From: Xanthobacteraceae bacterium
Lineage (GTDB): Bacteria > Pseudomonadota > Alphaproteobacteria > Rhizobiales > Xanthobacteraceae
DNA length: 36,565 nt
Direction of reading: 5' to 3'
NCBI GenBank assembly: GCA_030037645.1
Contig: JASHQI010000169.1
Location: 1 to 36,565, forward strand
Of the stretch, positions 32,719-36,565 are shown in pieces (the stretch's first letter is position 1; every line of letters begins with the position of its first letter). The notes under the pieces are model-generated. The model had not been told where the DNA came from. It was given only the letters and a program-made list of their open reading frames with translations, and ran no database searches. Made by a program: the position numbers and the translations under genes.

Positions 32719-33855
32719 ATGAACTTGCAGGCGATCGTCGGCAACAATGTTCGGTTGGCCGAGGCGACGAGGCATCTTCATGACCAGTCGCTCGACGGCC
32801 TGATTGCTGCCAGCAACGGGCTTAACAATTTTCTGGAGTCAAACGCCGTCTATGTTCTCGCCGGCGTGCGGCCGATTGGCGCGAGCGCCGTGGTGCTTGA
32901 TCGGGACGGCCGGTCGACGCTGATCGTGACCCCAGCCTGGGACGAAGAGCGTGCGGCTGCGCTTTCCTCGACCGATCGCACCGTCGGCACCGACGACCTC
33001 GCCACCACGCTGCAGAGCGTGGTCGGGACCCATCGGCTGAATGTGTCACGGACCGTCTCCATCGGCCTGTCCTTGCTTGGCCAAGCGCTCGTCGATCGCA
33101 TAGCGTCGGCGCTCGGCACGTTGCCCAATGCCGCCGACGAATTGGCGCGCGATCTTGCGCGCATTCGTAGCGCCGAGGAGCTGGCCGCGGCGGAACGCGC
33201 CACCTGGATCGCCGAGCGCGGCTATGAGCGGCTGCTCGAATTTGCCCGTCCCGGCCTGCGCGAGTTCGAGCTTGCCGCCGAGCTCTATTGCTTCACAAAG
33301 AAGCTCGGCGCCGAGGACAATTTCCTGTTGCTCAGCGCCTCGCAGCACAATCTCGCGGTACGCGCCGCCGGCGAGCGCATCCTCGACGTCGGCGATATCA
33401 TTCTTGCCGAGATCACGCCCTGCTATCGCGGCCAATTTGCGCAGATCTGCCGCACCACTGCGATCGGCCAACCGCCGCCTGTGGTGCGTGAGAAATACGC
33501 AATATTGCAGGATGCCATGTCCGAGGGCTTGACCGCCGGTCGTGCCGGCGCTCGCGTCGCCGACGTGACGCGAGCCATCAACGGCGTGATCCAAAAGGCC
33601 GGCTACGGCGATTATTGCCGGCCGCCCTATATGCGCGTGCGCGGCCACGGTCTCGGCATCACCTCGGACCGTCCCGGTGACATCGTCGAGCGTAACGAAC
33701 GCGTGCTGGAGAGCGGCATGGTGTTCGTCATGCATCCCAACCAGTACATTCCCGAGAGCGGCTATCTAATGTGCGGCGAGCCGGTCGTGGTGTCGGGGAA
33801 CGGCTGTCGCGCGCTGTCGGCGCGGCAGGCGCAACTCGACATCATCGCGGTTTGA
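32719..33855 (+). CDS. M24-fold protein lacking metal ligands (first of tandem pair)
   Basis: The 378-residue protein has the creatinase N-terminal domain and an M24 pita-bread domain, with the retained catalytic-type His H310 in RGHGLGI. The metal-ligand positions are replaced: E231 (LAEITPCYRG) for the first Asp, Q242 (FAQICRT) for the second, H339 (VMHPNQY) for the first Glu, and G353 (MCGEPVVV) for the last. Only the His of the five ligands remains. The E...Q spacing of 11 residues and the final Gly match the protein at 3056-4360, implying a shared subfamily. TAAGGCG lies seven bases before the ATG. The next gene starts directly at the stop codon. A metal-independent hydrolase, as in creatinase, is the likeliest class. 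Confidence 0.85.
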   Translation: MNLQAIVGNNVRLAEATRHLHDQSLDGLIAASNGLNNFLESNAVYVLAGVRPIGASAVVLDRDGRSTLIVTPAWDEERAAALSSTDRTVGTDDLATTLQSVVGTHRLNVSRTVSIGLSLLGQALVDRIASALGTLPNAADELARDLARIRSAEELAAAERATWIAERGYERLLEFARPGLREFELAAELYCFTKKLGAEDNFLLLSASQHNLAVRAAGERILDVGDIILAEITPCYRGQFAQICRTTAIGQPPPVVREKYAILQDAMSEGLTAGRAGARVADVTRAINGVIQKAGYGDYCRPPYMRVRGHGLGITSDRPGDIVERNERVLESGMVFVMHPNQYIPESGYLMCGEPVVVSGNGCRALSARQAQLDIIAV

Positions 33856-35019
33856 GTGCCGAAAATGCAAACAGTGCAACCTTCGGTGATGCTCGGTTCC
33901 TATGTGTGGGCCCAGGATCGTCTACCGGCGGACGAATTCACGCTGCGGCTCGACGAGCTGCACGCCGCAATGGATCGCAACGGCTGGCCGGTGATTCTCG
34001 TCTACGGCGATGTGCGCGAGCACGCGGCGCTCGCGTATCTCAGCAACTTCATTCCGCGCGTGCGCTGGGGCATGGCATTGCTGCCGCGGCGCGGCGACGC
34101 GCGGCTCCTTTGCGCCATGAGCACGCGCGATCTGCCGGCTATGCGGACTTTGACTTGGATTGCCGACGTTCAATCCGGCATGGGCCCCGAATGGACAAAG
34201 GCGTTCGATCCCTGGTTCGAGCGATTGAAGGGCGAGCGGGCAATCAACATTGGCACCCTCGGTTTCGATTTCATGGCGCCGGTGCTGTTTCAATCGGTAC
34301 GCGCCAGCCTGGGCGACCGCTTTGTGCTGCAGCGCGCCGACGATATTTCTCCTGTTCCGCCGATCCGCAAGCGTCCGCGCGAGCTGACGATGATGCGGGC
34401 GTCGTGCAAGGTTATCGAGGCCGCCGCCAACACTTTTGCCGCGAGTTGGCGTGGCAGTCACGAGCCGGAAACGGCTGCGCTTGATGCCGAACGCACCGCG
34501 CGCTCGCTTGCCGCGCAGGATGTCCGCACGCTCGTAAGTCTCGACGGCGGCCGCACGCTCGCCCCCTATCAGGGCCGTTTCGAGAAAATCCCGGGCCCAC
34601 TGGTCGGCTATATCGCCGTCAAGCTTGCGGGCTACTGGGCCGACATGTTTGTCACCGTCAATGACGCTCGCAGCAAAGCAACGCAACAAGCCGAGGCCGC
34701 GCTCGATATGCTTATCGCAAAAATGCGCCCTGGGGCGCCGGTCGCGGACCTCCATGCGACGGCGGTCGACGCGCTCGCGCCGTCCGAACTGCACCCCGTT
34801 CTCAGTGGCAGCGTCGGCCATGGCATTGGCTTGTCGCTGCACGAGAGGCCCCAATTTCGCGCGGCGGGAGACGGCGCTGTGATGGAAAACGCCGTCTACA
34901 CGCTGCAGATCGGCATTGCCGATGCCGCTTCCGGCAATGCCCTGCTGTCGGCAATGGTGCGCAGTTCGCCCAAGGGCGCAGACATCTTGACGCGCTCGCC
35001 GTCAACCACCGCAACATGA
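33856..35019 (+). CDS. Degenerate M24-fold protein (second of tandem pair)
   Basis: The 387-residue protein is a distant M24 homologue. It keeps the GHGIGLSLHERPQF helix (H322, H329, E330) and one metal-site Asp, D263 in GYWADMFVT. The other Asp aligns with Y252, the first Glu with Q351 (YTLQIGIAD), and the last Glu is absent in a shortened C-terminus. It is therefore unlikely to bind two metals. The GTG at 33856 follows the previous stop without a gap; an ATG at 33865 is an equally plausible start. The tight join suggests translational coupling and possibly a heteromeric complex with the upstream paralogue, since M24-fold enzymes are usually dimers with shared active sites. Confidence 0.78.
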   Translation: MPKMQTVQPSVMLGSYVWAQDRLPADEFTLRLDELHAAMDRNGWPVILVYGDVREHAALAYLSNFIPRVRWGMALLPRRGDARLLCAMSTRDLPAMRTLTWIADVQSGMGPEWTKAFDPWFERLKGERAINIGTLGFDFMAPVLFQSVRASLGDRFVLQRADDISPVPPIRKRPRELTMMRASCKVIEAAANTFAASWRGSHEPETAALDAERTARSLAAQDVRTLVSLDGGRTLAPYQGRFEKIPGPLVGYIAVKLAGYWADMFVTVNDARSKATQQAEAALDMLIAKMRPGAPVADLHATAVDALAPSELHPVLSGSVGHGIGLSLHERPQFRAAGDGAVMENAVYTLQIGIADAASGNALLSAMVRSSPKGADILTRSPSTTAT

Positions 35020-35087
35020 ACGGCGTTCGCGTGCCGCACCAACGCAGCAGATCAAACACAGACCGTTGTTAACACCAGGAGGAAAGT

Positions 35088-36083
35088 ATGACGAGCGACA
35101 GCCAGAGTTCTGATACCCGCCACGGCGGCACTGGGCAGATGAGCCGTAGAAACCTGATTGCCGCCGGCGCAACTGCAGCCGCCGTCGGCGCGGCGACGCT
35201 GGTGCAGTCATCCACTTCCGCAGCGGCGAAACCGAAAAGATCGGCGGCGCATCGTTCGTTCTGGCCGAACGGCGCGCGACTCGCGATCACGTTCTCGATG
35301 GTGGTGGAGAACAACGCCGATCCGCCCCCGATCACGAAAGGCCCCGGCGGCAAGACCTATCCCGATCTCTATGCCGAGACCGCCGTGCAATATGCAGTCA
35401 ACGAGGCGATACCGCGCATGCTCGACATGTTCGACCGGCGCCGCATCAAGGTCACGTCCATGATGTGCGGCCTGTCGTGCGAGCGCCACCCTGCTCTCGC
35501 CAAGGAAATCGCCCAACGCGGCCATGAATGCGGCGCGCATGGCAGCAGCCATGACGTCCAGTTCCAGATGTCGCTCGACGACGAGCGCGCGTTCATCAAA
35601 AAGGCGGCCGATCAGATCGAGCAGGCCACCGGCCAACGCCCCGTCGGCTACAACTGCCGCGCTCAACTGCGCAGCGCCAACACGCTGTCCTTGGAGCAGG
35701 AGCTGGGCTTCATCTATCACATCGACGACATCAGCCGCGACGAGCCGTTCGTGGTGCCGGTCAACGGCAAGCCGTTCGCGGTCGTGCCCTATACGGCGCA
35801 CCTCAACGACATTCCCTTTTTCAACAATCACGGCGTCGCTGCGTCTTTTGCCCAGGACTTGAAATTGGAATTCGACGCGCTCTACGCGGAGGCCGAGTTC
35901 AAGCGCCGAATGATGGTCGTCACGCTTCACGATTCGATTGCGCGCGCAAATCGGGTCAAGGTGTTCGAGGACTTTGTCACTTATGCCCAGGGCCATAAGG
36001 GCGTTTGGTTCGCGCGCGCCGATCAACTCGCGCACTGGGCGCTGACCAGCCCGGATTCGATCAAGGAGAAGACGGCGACTTGA
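35088..36083 (+). CDS. Tat-exported polysaccharide deacetylase (NodB/PuuE-like) family protein
   Basis: The 331-residue protein carries a twin-arginine signal starting late (MSRRNLIAAGATAAAVGAA, residues 18-36, cleavage near AAA-KPK). A NodB-homology barrel follows. The metal histidines are H151 and H155 in AHGSSHD; the first motif is LAITFSMVVEN instead of the usual TFDDG, resembling allantoinase PuuE-type members that lack the catalytic Asp. YNCRAQLRS (188-196) and TLHDSI (279-284) match later motifs. AGGAGG a few bases before the ATG at 35088 gives a strong start. It follows the M24-fold pair by 68 bases. An amide-cleaving role on a small molecule in the periplasm is plausible; chitin-type deacetylation is less so. 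Confidence 0.82.
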   Translation: MTSDSQSSDTRHGGTGQMSRRNLIAAGATAAAVGAATLVQSSTSAAAKPKRSAAHRSFWPNGARLAITFSMVVENNADPPPITKGPGGKTYPDLYAETAVQYAVNEAIPRMLDMFDRRRIKVTSMMCGLSCERHPALAKEIAQRGHECGAHGSSHDVQFQMSLDDERAFIKKAADQIEQATGQRPVGYNCRAQLRSANTLSLEQELGFIYHIDDISRDEPFVVPVNGKPFAVVPYTAHLNDIPFFNNHGVAASFAQDLKLEFDALYAEAEFKRRMMVVTLHDSIARANRVKVFEDFVTYAQGHKGVWFARADQLAHWALTSPDSIKEKTAT

Positions 36084-36114
36084 ATTCTACGCCTGTCGGC
36101 GGCTTCGGCCGTCT

Positions 36115-36516
36115 TCACTCCGGTTTGAAATTCATGGCTACGCCGTTGATGCAATAGCGCTGATGTGTCGGCGGCGGGCCATCTTCGAAAACATGGCCGA
36201 GATGGCTGCCGCAGCGGCTGCAATGCACCTCGGTGCGGACCATGAAATAGCTCCGATCGGTCGAGGTCTCGACCGAGCCGGGCACCGGATCATTGAAGCT
36301 CGGCCAGCCGGTGCCGCTCTCGAACTTCTGCTTCGAGGCGAACAGCGGCTGGCCGCAGCCGACGCAAGAAAAAGTGCCGGCGCGCTTCTCGTGATTGAGC
36401 GCGCAGCTTCCCGGCGGTTCGGTGCCGTGCCCCCGCATGATGCGAAACTGTTCCGGCGAAAGCAGCTTCTTCCACTCCGCTTCGGTGTGAGTGACGGGGT
36501 ACTGTTTGGTATCCAT
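36115..36516 (-). CDS. msrB: Peptide-methionine (R)-S-oxide reductase
   Basis: The 133-residue cytoplasmic enzyme reduces methionine-R-sulfoxide in proteins. The structural zinc site is complete (C51/C54 in SCVGCG and C99/C102 in HCSRCG). The catalytic cysteine is C122 in RYCINGVAMNF. KFESGTGWPSF is the standard core. C38 (PGSCALN) is a candidate resolving cysteine, but its role is uncertain. Length is normal for a stand-alone MsrB. It is convergent with the deacetylase gene, 31 bases away, and lies at the right edge of the window as a housekeeping gene. Confidence 0.96.
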   Translation of the reverse strand: MDTKQYPVTHTEAEWKKLLSPEQFRIMRGHGTEPPGSCALNHEKRAGTFSCVGCGQPLFASKQKFESGTGWPSFNDPVPGSVETSTDRSYFMVRTEVHCSRCGSHLGHVFEDGPPPTHQRYCINGVAMNFKPE

Positions 36517-36565
36517 GGCCTTGCCGCCCGTTTCATGGTGGGATCGCCATAAAGGTAGTCGATAC

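Noticed and set aside
1..36565. CRISPR arrays, insertion sequences, prophage genes and riboswitches
   Set aside because: I found no regularly spaced repeats, transposase or integrase motifs, phage proteins or recognisable riboswitch cores in either strand.

Overview
The window looks like chromosomal DNA of an alphaproteobacterium, most likely a Rhizobiales member near Bradyrhizobiaceae/Xanthobacteraceae. The evidence is a hemA-type 5-aminolevulinate synthase (Shemin pathway) at the left edge, tripartite-tricarboxylate (Bug) and TAXI-type binding proteins, GC-rich coding with strong third-position GC, and small dispersed palindromes of the CCCGC-loop-GCGGG kind before several start codons. I assign 31 protein genes and one tRNA. 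I see no transposase, integrase, CRISPR array or phage gene.

Layout. 1-362: 5' part of hemA (minus). 693-3013: sugar-acid dehydratase (IlvD/Edd family) and a 3-hydroxyanthranilate dioxygenase-like cupin. 3056-4360 (minus): an M24 creatinase/prolidase-fold protein. 4540-7768: NitT-type binding protein and a flavin monooxygenase/old-yellow-enzyme fusion resembling 2-aminobenzoyl-CoA monooxygenase/reductase. 7881-8906 (minus): Bug receptor. 9109-12814: three-subunit molybdenum hydroxylase (large, FAD, 2Fe-2S). 12829-13521 (minus): glutathione transferase. 13836-15215: Tat-exported alpha/beta hydrolase. 15521-15595 (minus): tRNA-Thr(GGU). 15740-17363: small conserved protein and murA, a housekeeping island. 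17476-18375: TAXI-like binding protein. 18416-19144 (minus): PEBP-family protein. 19252-21719: MFS transporter plus metallo-beta-lactamase-fold protein. 21716-23727 (minus): GST and beta-propeller protein. 23831-25539: CMD-family protein and 2-hydroxyacid dehydrogenase-like protein. 25617-27761 (minus): hybrid histidine kinase. 27911-30377 (minus): ThDP enzyme and cyclase-family hydrolase. 30476-31639: MetE-like protein. 31643-32614 (minus): second Bug receptor. 32719-35019: two tandem M24-fold proteins. 35088-36083: Tat-exported polysaccharide deacetylase/PuuE-like protein. 36115-36516 (minus): msrB.

Apart from hemA, tRNA-Thr, murA and msrB, the content is catabolic and is organised as many one- to three-gene units in alternating orientation. 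The parts that fit together best are a cyclase-family hydrolase of the isatin-hydrolase/kynurenine-formamidase type beside a ThDP decarboxylase-like enzyme, an aminobenzoyl-CoA monooxygenase/reductase-like fusion, a hydroxyanthranilate dioxygenase-like cupin and a molybdenum hydroxylase. This suggests processing of indole-derived, isatin-like or other N-heteroaromatic compounds towards aminobenzoates. That pathway is an inference: the CoA ligase and other steps are not in the window.

The most unusual signals are: three M24-fold proteins that have all lost most of the metal ligands (two share the same Glu/Gln/Gly replacements); a divergent monooxygenase half in the OYE fusion; four solute-binding proteins without any transporter membrane subunit, one without a signal peptide; a dispersed palindrome fused directly to three start codons; and no DNA-binding regulator gene at all in this catabolic region.
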